NCBI GenBank assembly: GCA_965247525.1
Contig: OZ252015.1
Span: 558,001-622,000, forward strand
DNA: 64,000 nucleotides
From: JAZKID01 sp965247525
GTDB lineage: Bacteria; Pseudomonadota; Alphaproteobacteria; Rhizobiales; UBA4765
Direction of reading: 5' to 3'
The notes under the pieces were generated by a model that was not told the DNA's origin, searched no databases, and was given only the letters and a program-made list of their open reading frames with translations. Numbering within the stretch: position 1 is the first letter of the stretch; each line of letters opens with the position of its first letter. The position numbers and the translations under genes were made by a program. Of the stretch, positions 9,230-17,663 are shown piece by piece.

Positions 9230-10678
9230 ATGACACAAAAAAATGCAAAATGGCTGCGAGAGACAAATTTTATCGATGGAAAATGGGTCAGTTTTGCAAA
9301 AACACCTCTTCTTAAAGTTGTAAACCCTGCAACTGGCGCGCAAATCGGCACTGTGCCGGACTGCGGCGCTGAGGGTGCAAATCTTGCGATTGAAGCGGCA
9401 AGCCGCGCTTTTCCTTTATGGTCTGGCCTGACGGCAGCTGCTCGCTCTGAAAAAATGCTGGCACTGGCAGCGCTGATCCGCAGTAATGCCGATGATCTTG
9501 CCGCCTTGCTGACCTTTGAGCAGGGCAAGCCTGTCGCCGAAGCCAAAGGCGAAGTTTTAGGCAGCGCCGGATATATTCAATGGTTTGCCGAAGAGGCACG
9601 CCGTATTTATGGCGACACCATCCCCTCGCCGTGGCCAGACCGGCGCATTCATGTCATCAAACAGGCTGTCGGCGTTGTCGCTGCCATTACGCCGTGGAAT
9701 TTTCCCTCCGCAATGATCGCGCGCAAACTTGGCGCTGCGCTTAGCGCAGGCTGCACCTTCGTCATCAAACCATCAGAGCTGACGCCCTATTCCGGTCTTG
9801 CGTATGGTTTGCTCTGCGAGCAGGCCGGCATTCCTGCGGGCGTTGTCAACATCATCACCGGTATCGCGCCGCCGATCGGCGATGTGTTTTGCAACCATCC
9901 AAATGTCGCAAAAATTACGTTTACCGGTTCAACCGCAGTGGGCAAAAAACTTGCCAGCGCGGCGAGCGCGAATATGAAACGCATGTCGATGGAGCTAGGC
10001 GGCAACGCACCTTTCATCGTTTTTGACGATGCCGATCTTGAAAAAGCTGTCAGCGGTGCCATTGCCTCAAAATTCCGCAATGCCGGACAGACCTGTGTCT
10101 GTGCCAACCGCATCTATGTGCAGGCCGGTATTTATGAGGCTTTTGCAAAGGCTTTCGTCATTGAGGTCGAAAAACTGAAAGTGGGAGACGGATTTGAACA
10201 GGGTGTCACCATTGGCCCGTTGATTGAGGCCAAAGCCGTGACCAAGGTTGAAGCGCATATTCATGACGCCCTTGCAAAAGGCGCAAAACTTGTCAGCGGT
10301 CATGAAAACGTAAAAAAAGACAGCTTGCTTTTTACGCCAGCCGTATTGACCGATGTGACACAGGACATGCTGATTGCGAATGAAGAAACCTTTGGGCCTG
10401 TCGCGCCGCTTTTCAAATTCGAGAACGAAGAGGAAGTGATTGCAAAAGCCAATGCCACGCCTTTTGGTCTTGCCGCCTATTTCTACACAACGGACCTTGC
10501 ACGCGCACATCGTGTGTCAGAACAGCTGCGTTATGGTCAGGTCGGCATCAATGCCGGTGTGATCACCACCGAAGTTGCCCCTTTTGGCGGCGTCAAAGAC
10601 AGCGGTTCGGGTCGCGAAGGTTCAAAATACGGTGTCGAGGACTACCTCGATATCAAATATATCTGCGTCGGGCTTTAG
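9230..10678 (+). CDS. gabD: NAD(P)-dependent succinate-semialdehyde dehydrogenase
   Basis: The 482-residue protein has the same length as E. coli GabD and is closest to that branch of the aldehyde dehydrogenases. Motifs are AITPWNFP near residue 152, the general base in MELGGNAP (E255) and the catalytic cysteine in GQTCVC (C289). It would oxidise succinate semialdehyde to succinate at the end of the GABA shunt, although related semialdehydes are possible substrates. The ATG at 9230 is preferred over the ATG at 9191 because a purine-rich AAGAGAG lies about 10 nt upstream and the length then fits the family. No gabT lies nearby. Confidence 0.88.
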   Translation: MTQKNAKWLRETNFIDGKWVSFAKTPLLKVVNPATGAQIGTVPDCGAEGANLAIEAASRAFPLWSGLTAAARSEKMLALAALIRSNADDLAALLTFEQGKPVAEAKGEVLGSAGYIQWFAEEARRIYGDTIPSPWPDRRIHVIKQAVGVVAAITPWNFPSAMIARKLGAALSAGCTFVIKPSELTPYSGLAYGLLCEQAGIPAGVVNIITGIAPPIGDVFCNHPNVAKITFTGSTAVGKKLASAASANMKRMSMELGGNAPFIVFDDADLEKAVSGAIASKFRNAGQTCVCANRIYVQAGIYEAFAKAFVIEVEKLKVGDGFEQGVTIGPLIEAKAVTKVEAHIHDALAKGAKLVSGHENVKKDSLLFTPAVLTDVTQDMLIANEETFGPVAPLFKFENEEEVIAKANATPFGLAAYFYTTDLARAHRVSEQLRYGQVGINAGVITTEVAPFGGVKDSGSGREGSKYGVEDYLDIKYICVGL

Positions 10679-10750
10679 AGCGCAGCACCGCACGAAGGCT
10701 TGTTTTGCAAATTTTGTGACTTATCTGCTCCTCCATGAAAGGAGCGTCAC

Positions 10751-11452
10751 ATGCTCAAAATTTATAAATACAATGATCTGGGCCACGCCGACCACGGCTG
10801 GCTGAATGCACGTCATCATTTCAGTTTTGCACGCTACGCCAATCGCGAACGGATGGGGTTTGGCGCCCTTCGCGTGATTAATGATGATGTTATCGCGGCT
10901 CACCATGGGTTTGGTGCGCATCCGCATGACAATATGGAAATCATCACCTATGTGCGGCAAGGCGCGATCATGCACGCCGACAATCTTGGCAACCAGGGCA
11001 CCACACAGGCCGGCGAGGTCCAGGTCATGAGCGCGGGCTCCGGCGTGACGCATTCTGAAAAGAATGACAGTGCGGAAGAGACACGGCTGTATCAAATCTG
11101 GATCTATCCCGACAAAGAGAATGTTGCTCCGCGCTGGGAACAGGCGTCATTTCCGCAAGCGCCTGTCGACGATGCTTTGCGTCTTCTTGTGTCCGGACGC
11201 GATGAAGATAAAGACAGCGGTGCGCTTTACATCAACCAGGACGCTGCGATTTATGGCGGCAGGCTGAAAGCTGGCACGAGCTTGAGCCAAGCAATCAAGC
11301 ATCAGGCCTATATTCTTGGCTCACACGGGTCTTTTAAAGTGAACGGCGAAACACTGGAAAAAGGCGATGGTGCAGAAGTCAGCGGTACAAACATGATTCA
11401 GATTTCAGCGGTAACAGATGCTGAAATTCTTGTCATCGACGTCCCAGCCTAA
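10751..11452 (+). CDS. Pirin family protein (YhhW-like)
   Basis: The 233-residue bicupin belongs to the YhhW/pirin family. The metal-binding cupin motif HPHDNMEIITYV carries two of the histidines, and the EVQVMSAGSGVTHSE segment carries the other usual ligands (H and E). Some members are quercetin 2,3-dioxygenases or redox-linked regulators; the physiological substrate cannot be read from the sequence. A good Shine-Dalgarno (AAAGGAG) sits 7 nt before the ATG. The 3' end overlaps by 4 nt the end of the opposing nitrilase gene. Confidence 0.92.
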   Translation: MLKIYKYNDLGHADHGWLNARHHFSFARYANRERMGFGALRVINDDVIAAHHGFGAHPHDNMEIITYVRQGAIMHADNLGNQGTTQAGEVQVMSAGSGVTHSEKNDSAEETRLYQIWIYPDKENVAPRWEQASFPQAPVDDALRLLVSGRDEDKDSGALYINQDAAIYGGRLKAGTSLSQAIKHQAYILGSHGSFKVNGETLEKGDGAEVSGTNMIQISAVTDAEILVIDVPA

Positions 11453-12300
11453 GCCTTGTTCAGCGCAGGCGGTGCAAACCGCCTGTGTTTGTCGACGGGT
11501 ATACCGCTGCGGATCTGCGTCAGCCTTGTGCGCGATATGGAAGCGCAAATGACCGCATCCTGCTCTTCAGCTTGCGCCAGCATTTGTCCCCACGGGTCAA
11601 CAATAAGACTATGGCCATAGGTAAAGCGCGCTTTCCCATTTTGTGTAAACTGCCCTGTTTGAGCAGGCGCGACAATGTAGGTTTGCGTTTCAATTGCACG
11701 CGCTTTCAGCAAAATGTCCCAATGCACGCGGCCCGTTTCACGCGTGAAGGCCGACGGTAAAACAATCAGATCGGCATTTTTAACCCGTAATGCCTGAAAA
11801 AGATCTGGAAAGCGGAGGTCGTAGCAAATGGCACAACCAATGGTCAGTCCGTTGGCCTCATAGGTGATGACGTCATTACCCGCGGCAATCTGCGCACTTT
11901 CACGGTAATCAACACCGGACGGCGTGATGATGTCGAACAGATGAAGTTTGCGATAGAGCGCGATCTGCACGCCCTGTGGATTGAAAACAACCGTCGTATT
12001 TGAAATACGCTGCGCATCCTCGCGCCATTCATGGAAACTGCCGCCATGAATAAAAACCTTGTGCTGCAGCGCTGCGGCTTGCAGCATTTTATAGGCCTCG
12101 CCCTCGCCCAGCACTTCGGCCTGCGCGCGTTTTGAAGATGTATCACCGGCATAGTCGAACATTTCAGGAAGGGCGATAAGATCGGGCTGATCGCGCTCAA
12201 CAGCCTGCGCGATTAACTGTGTTGCCCGCACCAGATTTGCTGTTTTGTCGCTGCCGACATTCATCTGGACAGCCGCAATCTTGAAATGAGTGTCTTGCAT
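11449..12300 (-). CDS. Carbon-nitrogen hydrolase, Nit1/Nit2-like
   Basis: A nitrilase-superfamily amidase of 283 residues with the full catalytic triad. The glutamate is in ALPEMFDYAG, the lysine in LYRKLHLFD and the cysteine in GCAICYDLRFP. The sequence is closest to the branch that includes deaminated-glutathione amidase (Nit1/NIT2, omega-amidase-like), which repairs or hydrolyses alpha-keto amides. The start is ambiguous. ATG codons exist at 12315, 12312 and 12300. Only the last has a Shine-Dalgarno (GAAGG, 5 nt before it), so I chose 12300. It is convergent with the pirin gene. Confidence 0.88.
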   Translation of the reverse strand: MQDTHFKIAAVQMNVGSDKTANLVRATQLIAQAVERDQPDLIALPEMFDYAGDTSSKRAQAEVLGEGEAYKMLQAAALQHKVFIHGGSFHEWREDAQRISNTTVVFNPQGVQIALYRKLHLFDIITPSGVDYRESAQIAAGNDVITYEANGLTIGCAICYDLRFPDLFQALRVKNADLIVLPSAFTRETGRVHWDILLKARAIETQTYIVAPAQTGQFTQNGKARFTYGHSLIVDPWGQMLAQAEEQDAVICASISRTRLTQIRSGIPVDKHRRFAPPALNKA

Positions 12301-12541
12301 TTGAACCTTCATCATAAACAGAACATTGACGCACGTAACTTTTTTTTCGCGCTATATTCATCTCATACGACGCAAAACATTTTGAACCCAGACGTAAAAC
12401 ACTGATCTGACTGATTATACTGACCAAAACGAATACTTAAAACGCAGAGTTAACAGCGCGCTAAATTAAACATGAATATTATTTCTATTCAGTTTAATAT
12501 AACATAGAGCGCTGATTAACCCTGTATTTGCAGCGTTTTCG

Positions 12542-12570
12542 TTGAAATTAATATTTGTATTCGTTATCCT
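12542..12570 (+). promoter_or_regulatory. Candidate sigma70-type promoter for the EF-hand-like gene
   Basis: TTGAAA at 12542-12547 and TATCCT at 12565-12570 are separated by exactly 17 nt. They lie about 40 nt before the AGGAG ribosome-binding site (12595-12599) of the 452-residue gene. The whole interval 12316-12606 is AT-rich and holds no gene. It must also contain the leftward promoter for the nitrilase. Confidence 0.45.
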
Positions 12571-12606
12571 GATTGCAAGTTCAGTTTTGCGTTCAGGAGT
12601 TAAGTT

Positions 12607-13965
12607 ATGAATGATCCGCTATCAATACGCCCTCGTGTTGCAACAGTACCGCCAACTCAAAAAAATGTATGGGATCAAGTCATGTCCAGCCAGGGCGGAC
12701 AATACGGTGCGGATTTGGCCACAAATGCCGCCATGTCACTTTTCAACGGCGGTGGATTTAAGAACACTGTAAAAGGTGTAGGCTTTTCGGCGCTCTCAGC
12801 AGCAGCACCGATTTTCATTCATGGCGCACTTGCCACAGGGACCTTAACCGGCGGTGCAACAGCGCTTGGCGGGTTTTTAGGAATTGGCGGTGCTGCGGCA
12901 GGCGCAGGTGCTGCAGGTGCAGGCGCTGCTGCAACAACAGCAGGCGTAGTTGTCCCCGGAGCAACAGTCGTTGGCGGTGGAAGCATGCTGGCGACAATGG
13001 GCGCACTGGCAACAAACCCAGTTACAATCATAGCAGCGGCTGGCCTTGCCGCTTTCTTTATCGGAAAATGGTTGTGGGGCCGGGGTCTCGCAAAAGCGAA
13101 AAGCAATTTTACCAGCAATGGACAAGCTTTGTATTCAAAGCTGCAAGCACAAGGTGTACCAAGCCCATACGCTGAAAACATTGCAAGCCAGCAGTCTTTC
13201 GAAAGCCTGTCTCCAAAAGACAGAAAAAAACTTTTAAAACAGGCGCGCAAAAAACCACAAGGCGAAGCAGCCCAGATTGTGGCATCTGCAGGCTACAATC
13301 CTGCAACAGGAGCCAAAGTTATCAATTTTGCCAAACAATACTTCAAAGAAACTGGCAAGGTTGTTGGCGACATGGACATCAGCCAGGACTTTAAATCAAG
13401 TGCCAACCCAGCCGAGCAAAAGCTTGCAGCGACGCAGCTGGCGCTTATCAATAAAAGCGGCACAGGAAAAATAACACGTGATGAACTTGTTGCTTATTTT
13501 AAAGACAACAAACTCGATACGCTCACCTCAGATCAAACCGCTGCTTTTCTAAAAGACCGCGGCTTTGCCATCGACACAAAGCAGCTTCAAGATGGCAGCG
13601 GAAAAATTACTGCGGAAACTTTTGCAAATTATGTTTTTGCTGAAGTTGACCAGAAAAGTATTTTCAAATCTAACCCTGCTGACGGCTCACTTACGGCCTC
13701 AAGCGACGGGACAATTTCCGGTCAGGAATTCGCAGATCTGTTTATTCAGCCTAAAAATTCTGATTGGCAGGGCATTGACGGACAGTCCAATCTGAATGAC
13801 CTTTTCAAAGATTTCAAAACTACAAATTCCAGCGATTATGACAAACTCTTTACACAGTCGACAACAACTCCATCGACGATCGGCAAGCTTTTAACGAATT
13901 ACAGTTCCACGCCATTACAAAGCTTCGAAACTCTTGTGAACAATCAGACAACGACAAAAGCTTAA
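12607..13965 (+). CDS. Unrecognised protein with Ala/Gly hydrophobic core and EF-hand-like loops
   Basis: I do not recognise this 452-residue protein. Residues 58-155 are strongly hydrophobic and dominated by Gly and Ala, including a GAAAGAGAAGAGAAATTAG low-complexity run near 95-113, and end in the basic KWLWGRGLAKAK. The second half carries three EF-hand-like 12-residue loops. The best is NKSGTGKITRDE (282-293). A degenerate one lies around QDGSGKITAETF (328-339), and a third is TASSDGTISGQE (363-374). Each keeps the Gly at position 6 and Ile at 8; two keep the Glu at 12. The C-terminus is rich in Ser, Thr, Asn and Gln. No signal peptide is visible. The gene is monocistronic, with its own promoter candidate, AGGAG site and a strong terminator. 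A calcium-responsive membrane or secreted protein is inference only. Confidence 0.75.
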   Translation: MNDPLSIRPRVATVPPTQKNVWDQVMSSQGGQYGADLATNAAMSLFNGGGFKNTVKGVGFSALSAAAPIFIHGALATGTLTGGATALGGFLGIGGAAAGAGAAGAGAAATTAGVVVPGATVVGGGSMLATMGALATNPVTIIAAAGLAAFFIGKWLWGRGLAKAKSNFTSNGQALYSKLQAQGVPSPYAENIASQQSFESLSPKDRKKLLKQARKKPQGEAAQIVASAGYNPATGAKVINFAKQYFKETGKVVGDMDISQDFKSSANPAEQKLAATQLALINKSGTGKITRDELVAYFKDNKLDTLTSDQTAAFLKDRGFAIDTKQLQDGSGKITAETFANYVFAEVDQKSIFKSNPADGSLTASSDGTISGQEFADLFIQPKNSDWQGIDGQSNLNDLFKDFKTTNSSDYDKLFTQSTTTPSTIGKLLTNYSSTPLQSFETLVNNQTTTKA

Positions 13966-13979
13966 ACTTTAAATTCTTC

Positions 13980-14017
13980 AAAACCCCCGGCCCTCGCCTG
14001 AGTGCCGGGGGTTTTTT
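13980..14017 (+). terminator. Rho-independent terminator
   Basis: A 12-bp perfect stem (AAAACCCCCGGC, 13980-13991, with GCCGGGGGTTTT, 14004-14015) has a 12-nt loop and is followed by further T residues. It lies 15 nt after the stop of the 452-residue gene. It is the clearest intrinsic terminator in the window. Confidence 0.93.
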
Positions 14018-14098
14018 ATTGCCTAAAACGCAATTGTTTACCTGATTTTAAGCGCGTTTTTTAAAGCGCCCTCAACCTGCGCATGATCTAATAAGATT

Positions 14099-14512
14099 AT
14101 GAATATCAACGTGTCACAGGTGAATGTCGGAACGAGCGGGCTGAGCGGCTCCTCGATCAACACACAGGCACGTTTTGGTAATGCTGTAATGCGCGAAAAC
14201 AAAGGCGCGCAGGAAAACCAGACCTCTTCGCAACATTCAGGAACAGACGGGCAGAGCAAAGGCGTTGTCGCATCTGGCGCGCTTGCTGCACCGATCAAAG
14301 CCAATTTTGTCAGAACTGCAAAATCTGGCCAAGGGCTTGCGCAGCAAACCCCAGAAGGCAAAAACTGGCGCAAGTTTTATATGAGCTCTTCAAACCCGTC
14401 GCTTGCCAAACTTGACGACAGGTTCACGACATTTCGCACCGACGCATTGTTTGCCAGCGTCAAGGGAACAGTTGCTGCGTCGTCCAATTTTGATAATACA
14501 AAGAACTGGTAA
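14099..14512 (+). CDS. Small orphan protein, Ser/Asn/Gln-rich
   Basis: A 137-residue hydrophilic open frame starting MNINVSQVNVGTSG. It is rich in Ser, Asn, Gln, Gly and Thr, with no membrane segment or signal peptide. It resembles in composition the unrecognised gene just upstream, from which it is separated by the strong terminator. There is no convincing Shine-Dalgarno before the ATG. Its last 53 nt overlap the 3' end of pdxH on the other strand. No family was recognised. It could be a spurious frame, but the composition is unlike the usual antisense shadow of GC-rich genes. Confidence 0.5.
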   Translation: MNINVSQVNVGTSGLSGSSINTQARFGNAVMRENKGAQENQTSSQHSGTDGQSKGVVASGALAAPIKANFVRTAKSGQGLAQQTPEGKNWRKFYMSSSNPSLAKLDDRFTTFRTDALFASVKGTVAASSNFDNTKNW

Positions 14513-15098
14513 ACACCAGCCGATCATGCAGGCGAAACGGCCTGTCGGCCCAAAACTCAATCGATAAAGGTTTCAAACGGTAACCGCTCCAATGGGGCGG
14601 CCGTGGCACAGCTTTGCCGTCATAACGGTTTTCAAATTCGGTGATGCGCTCTGTCAGTGATGTCGGTTGCGGCATGGTTTGCGATTGCAGGGACGCCCAG
14701 GCGCCGATCTGCGCACCGCGCGGCCGAGAGTTGAAATAGGCATCGGCCTCCGCATCGGTAACAGGCTCAATAATGCCGCGCGCACGCACCTGCCGGTTCA
14801 GCGATTTCCAGTGAAAGACAATGGCCGCTTTTGGTTGCGCGGCCAGCTCCTCCCCCTTGGCGCTCATTGTATTTGTAAAAAAGACAAAGCCTTCAGATGA
14901 CACCTCTTTGAGCAAAACAATGCGGGCATCCGGCAGACCATCGGCATCGACGGTGGCCAGCGTCATCGCGTTATGGTTGTCGGGCTCTGATGCCTCAGCC
15001 TCGGCAAACCAGCGCGAAAAGAGCAGCCACGGTTCTTTTTCGTGAAGAAAATTACTGTCCGTTAACCTTGTTGCGCTTTTCTGGTGTGTATCTGTCAT
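14460..15098 (-). CDS. pdxH: Pyridoxamine/pyridoxine 5'-phosphate oxidase
   Basis: The 212-residue protein carries the family signature near its C-terminus. That signature is RPPHWSGYRLKPLSIEFW followed by the R-F/L-H-D-R segment that binds phosphate and pyridoxal. FMN-binding segments RIVLLKE and FFTNTMSAKG are also present. It oxidises pyridoxamine- or pyridoxine-phosphate to pyridoxal 5'-phosphate with FMN and oxygen. The C-terminus (around NWTTQQLFP) is in the usual position. The gene is divergent from the neighbouring lipoprotein gene, sharing 42 nt of upstream DNA. Confidence 0.95.
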   Translation of the reverse strand: MTDTHQKSATRLTDSNFLHEKEPWLLFSRWFAEAEASEPDNHNAMTLATVDADGLPDARIVLLKEVSSEGFVFFTNTMSAKGEELAAQPKAAIVFHWKSLNRQVRARGIIEPVTDAEADAYFNSRPRGAQIGAWASLQSQTMPQPTSLTERITEFENRYDGKAVPRPPHWSGYRLKPLSIEFWADRPFRLHDRLVFTSSLYYQNWTTQQLFP

Positions 15099-15140
15099 TG
15101 TAGCGGGGCTCGTCTTTTGTCTGTTTGTTCCAGTCTTATC

Positions 15141-15737
15141 ATGCGCCGCCGCGCATTGCGATTAGCAAGCCTTCTCTCCACTGGCCTTTTTCTTGGCGGG
15201 TGCGGCTCGATCAATATTCCTCTGGGCTCAATGCTGGGCAGCAAGTCAACCCCGGCAACCACCGCAGACGCCAGCCTGACATCAACACCCGCCCCTGTTG
15301 CCGCCGTTTCCAGTGAAAAACTGCCGAACACATCTGCAACCAGCGAGACAACAGGCTCGATTAAAACAGCCAGCACCACGTCCTCAGGCGGCAAGCCATT
15401 CACACTTGATGCGCAAAGCGACATTACAGGCTCCATCGGCGACAGCACGCCGCAAAACTTCTCCAAAGGCGACCAGGACGCTGTTGTTGCGGTTTTGAGC
15501 ACAGCTTTGCCTGAAAAAGGCAGCGCCATTTCATCGCCGTGGACCAATGAGGCCACCGGCATTTCAGGCATGGTTGTTCCGCTCGCCAATCTTGGAAAAC
15601 CAGACAATACCAGTTGCCGTGACCTTCTGATTTCCTACGGCAAGGACACGCACAAAGACTGGTACAAGGCCGAGGCCTGTCACAAAGCCAGTAAATGGCA
15701 GCTGAGCGATGTCTCCCCTTGGCGCAAAACGCGCTAA
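15141..15737 (+). CDS. Putative lipoprotein with RT0821/Lpp0805-like C-terminal domain
   Basis: From the ATG at 15141 the protein has 198 residues and begins with a basic, hydrophobic signal that ends in a lipobox (L-G-G-C), so it is probably lipidated. A Ser/Thr/Ala-rich linker of about 90 residues follows. The C-terminal about 70 residues have conserved W-TNEATG, paired cysteines and a closing W. That pattern resembles the RT0821/Lpp0805 family of alphaproteobacterial surface proteins. An earlier in-frame ATG at 15084 would hide the signal peptide and is less likely. The function is unknown; an envelope location is inferred. Confidence 0.75.
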   Translation: MRRRALRLASLLSTGLFLGGCGSINIPLGSMLGSKSTPATTADASLTSTPAPVAAVSSEKLPNTSATSETTGSIKTASTTSSGGKPFTLDAQSDITGSIGDSTPQNFSKGDQDAVVAVLSTALPEKGSAISSPWTNEATGISGMVVPLANLGKPDNTSCRDLLISYGKDTHKDWYKAEACHKASKWQLSDVSPWRKTR

Positions 15738-15827
15738 TTCCGAGCCAGCCGCTTGTCATTGGCCTGATCGGCTCTTAAATCCATCTCAACGGCATGATTT
15801 TATGTCCGTTTTTGAGTTGATGGCCTT

Positions 15828-16769
15828 ATGCGTGACCCTTACACCGTGCTTGGCGTTGCTAAAACCGCCAGCGCTGCCGACATCAAGAAAGCCTTTCGCA
15901 AGCGCGCGAAGGTGCTGCACCCTGATCGCAACACATCTGACCCGACCGCTGCGCAAAAATTCTCAGAATTGAATTCTGCTTATGAAATTGTAGGCGATGA
16001 AAAAAAGCGACCACGTTTTGACGCCGGCGAGATTGATGCCGAAGGCAAGGAACGTTTCACCGGCTTTCCGGGCGGCGGCGGTGCTGGCAGCGCGCAGGGT
16101 TTTGAAGGCTTCAATTTTGATTTTGGCAGCGCACGCGGTGCGCGGCCCGGCCGCGGTGGTGGTGGCTTTGAAGATATTTTTTCCGGACTTTTTGGTGGTG
16201 GCGGCGGTTTTCAGAGCGATGGATTTGCCCCGCAAGGCAAAGCGCAGGATGTGAGCGCAACGCTCCATCTGTCTTTTTTAGAGGCGGCGCGCGGCACCGA
16301 GCGCCAGCTGTCGCTTTCAAACGGGCGCACGCTTAAGGTCAATGTTCCGGCAGGATCGCAAAAGGGCAGCGTGCTTCGGCTGAAAGGCCAGGCCGGCGGG
16401 GCGCAGGGCCAGACACCCGGCGACGTCTTGCTGACGATCGATGTTGCCGACCATCCGTTTTTGAGAAATCAGGGCAAGGACGTCTATCTTAGCCTGCCGA
16501 TCACGCTGGACGAGGCCGTTCTGGGTGGAAAGATCCGCGTGCCGACTTTAGGCGGCCCTGTCGAGATGACCATCCCGCCCGGCTCCAATAGCGGCAAGGT
16601 TTTGCGACTCAAAGGCAAGGGAATGGCGACAAAAGGCGTGGCAGGGGATTTTTATGTGACCTTGGCCGTCACTTTGCCCGAAAACACAGATGCGGCTTTA
16701 AAAGATTATGCCGCAAATATGCGGGCGACAGCCCCTTACACGGTGCGCGGCAGCGAATTCAATTTCTAA
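15828..16769 (+). CDS. DnaJ-class co-chaperone without zinc finger (CbpA-like)
   Basis: The 313-residue protein starts with a J domain (residues 3-68, invariant HPD at about 32-34). A Gly/Phe-rich linker (about 80-140) and two beta-sandwich substrate-binding domains (about 143-300) follow. The cysteine-rich zinc finger of true DnaJ is absent, which makes it class II, like CbpA. It would stimulate the ATPase of a DnaK. It precedes fabI by 73 nt in the same direction. The Gly-rich linker is coded by a long run of GGC/GGT triplets. Confidence 0.92.
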   Translation: MRDPYTVLGVAKTASAADIKKAFRKRAKVLHPDRNTSDPTAAQKFSELNSAYEIVGDEKKRPRFDAGEIDAEGKERFTGFPGGGGAGSAQGFEGFNFDFGSARGARPGRGGGGFEDIFSGLFGGGGGFQSDGFAPQGKAQDVSATLHLSFLEAARGTERQLSLSNGRTLKVNVPAGSQKGSVLRLKGQAGGAQGQTPGDVLLTIDVADHPFLRNQGKDVYLSLPITLDEAVLGGKIRVPTLGGPVEMTIPPGSNSGKVLRLKGKGMATKGVAGDFYVTLAVTLPENTDAALKDYAANMRATAPYTVRGSEFNF

Positions 16770-16842
16770 AACTTGACCCTGCCCCCTTTTTTCACAAGGC
16801 CTTATCCGCTAGGACACTGGTTGAGACAGGAGTTGCTTGAGC

Positions 16843-17658
16843 ATGAGTTCGCAGTTGATGAAGGGCAAAAAAGGCATTATTTTTGGCGTCGCCAATAAAA
16901 TGTCGATTGCATGGGGCATTGCCAAAGCGGCGCATGCCGCGGGTGCCGAAATTGCCCTGACCTATCAGGGGGATGCCTTGAAAAAACGGGTTGAACCGCT
17001 CGGCGCGGAAATTGATGCGCTGATCGCAGGCCATTGCGATGTAACAGACCCCGTCAGCATGGATGCGGTTTTTGCTCTTTTGAAGAGCAAATGGGGAAAA
17101 ATCGACTTTCTCGTTCATGCTGTCGCTTTTTCCGACAAAGATGAGCTGACGGGCCGTTATGTCGACACCAGCGCCGACAATTTCACAAAATCACTGTTCA
17201 TCTCCTGCTATTCTTTCACCGCGCTGGCGCAGCGCGCCGAAAAGCTGATGAGTGATGGCGGGTCGATGCTGACGCTGACCTATTACGGCGCCGAAAAATG
17301 GATGCCGCATTACAATGTGATGGGCGTCGCCAAAGCCGCGCTTGAATGCTCGGTGCGTTATTTGGCGGCAGATCTCGGTGAGAAAAACATCCGCGTCAAT
17401 GCTGTTTCGGCAGGCCCCATCAAAACCTTGGCGGCATCAGGCATTGGCGATTTCCGGTATATTTTAAAGTGGAATGAATTGAACTCGCCGCTGCGACGGA
17501 CCGTCAGCATTGATGAAGTTGGCGATGCGGGCATGTATTTCCTCTCCGACCTGTCGCGCGGCGTCACAGGCGAAATTCATCATGTCGATGCGGGCTACCA
17601 TATTGTCGGCATGAAAAATCCGGCAGCGCCGGATATTTCAGTCGTCAATGGTGATTAG
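16843..17658 (+). CDS. fabI: Enoyl-[acyl-carrier-protein] reductase (NADH), FabI type
   Basis: An atypical short-chain dehydrogenase of 271 residues. It has the FabI-type cofactor loop (GVANKMSIAWGIAKA), where SDRs usually have GxxxGxG, and the catalytic Tyr-x6-Tyr-x6-Lys spacing (YYGAEKWMPHYNVMGVAKAALE, shown here in shortened terms: Y, Y and K). It catalyses the last reduction of each fatty-acid elongation cycle and is the usual target of triclosan-type inhibitors. The ATG at 16843 has AGGAG 10 nt upstream. A TTG two codons earlier is the alternative start. Confidence 0.95.
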   Translation: MSSQLMKGKKGIIFGVANKMSIAWGIAKAAHAAGAEIALTYQGDALKKRVEPLGAEIDALIAGHCDVTDPVSMDAVFALLKSKWGKIDFLVHAVAFSDKDELTGRYVDTSADNFTKSLFISCYSFTALAQRAEKLMSDGGSMLTLTYYGAEKWMPHYNVMGVAKAALECSVRYLAADLGEKNIRVNAVSAGPIKTLAASGIGDFRYILKWNELNSPLRRTVSIDEVGDAGMYFLSDLSRGVTGEIHHVDAGYHIVGMKNPAAPDISVVNGD

Positions 17659-17663
17659 TTTTT

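Noticed and set aside
12893..12957. Simple tandem repeat or CRISPR-like array in the Ala/Gly region
   Set aside because: The GCAGGTGCAGGC-type pattern codes for Ala and Gly within a single open frame and has no unit spacing of 25-70 nt. No CRISPR repeats were seen anywhere.
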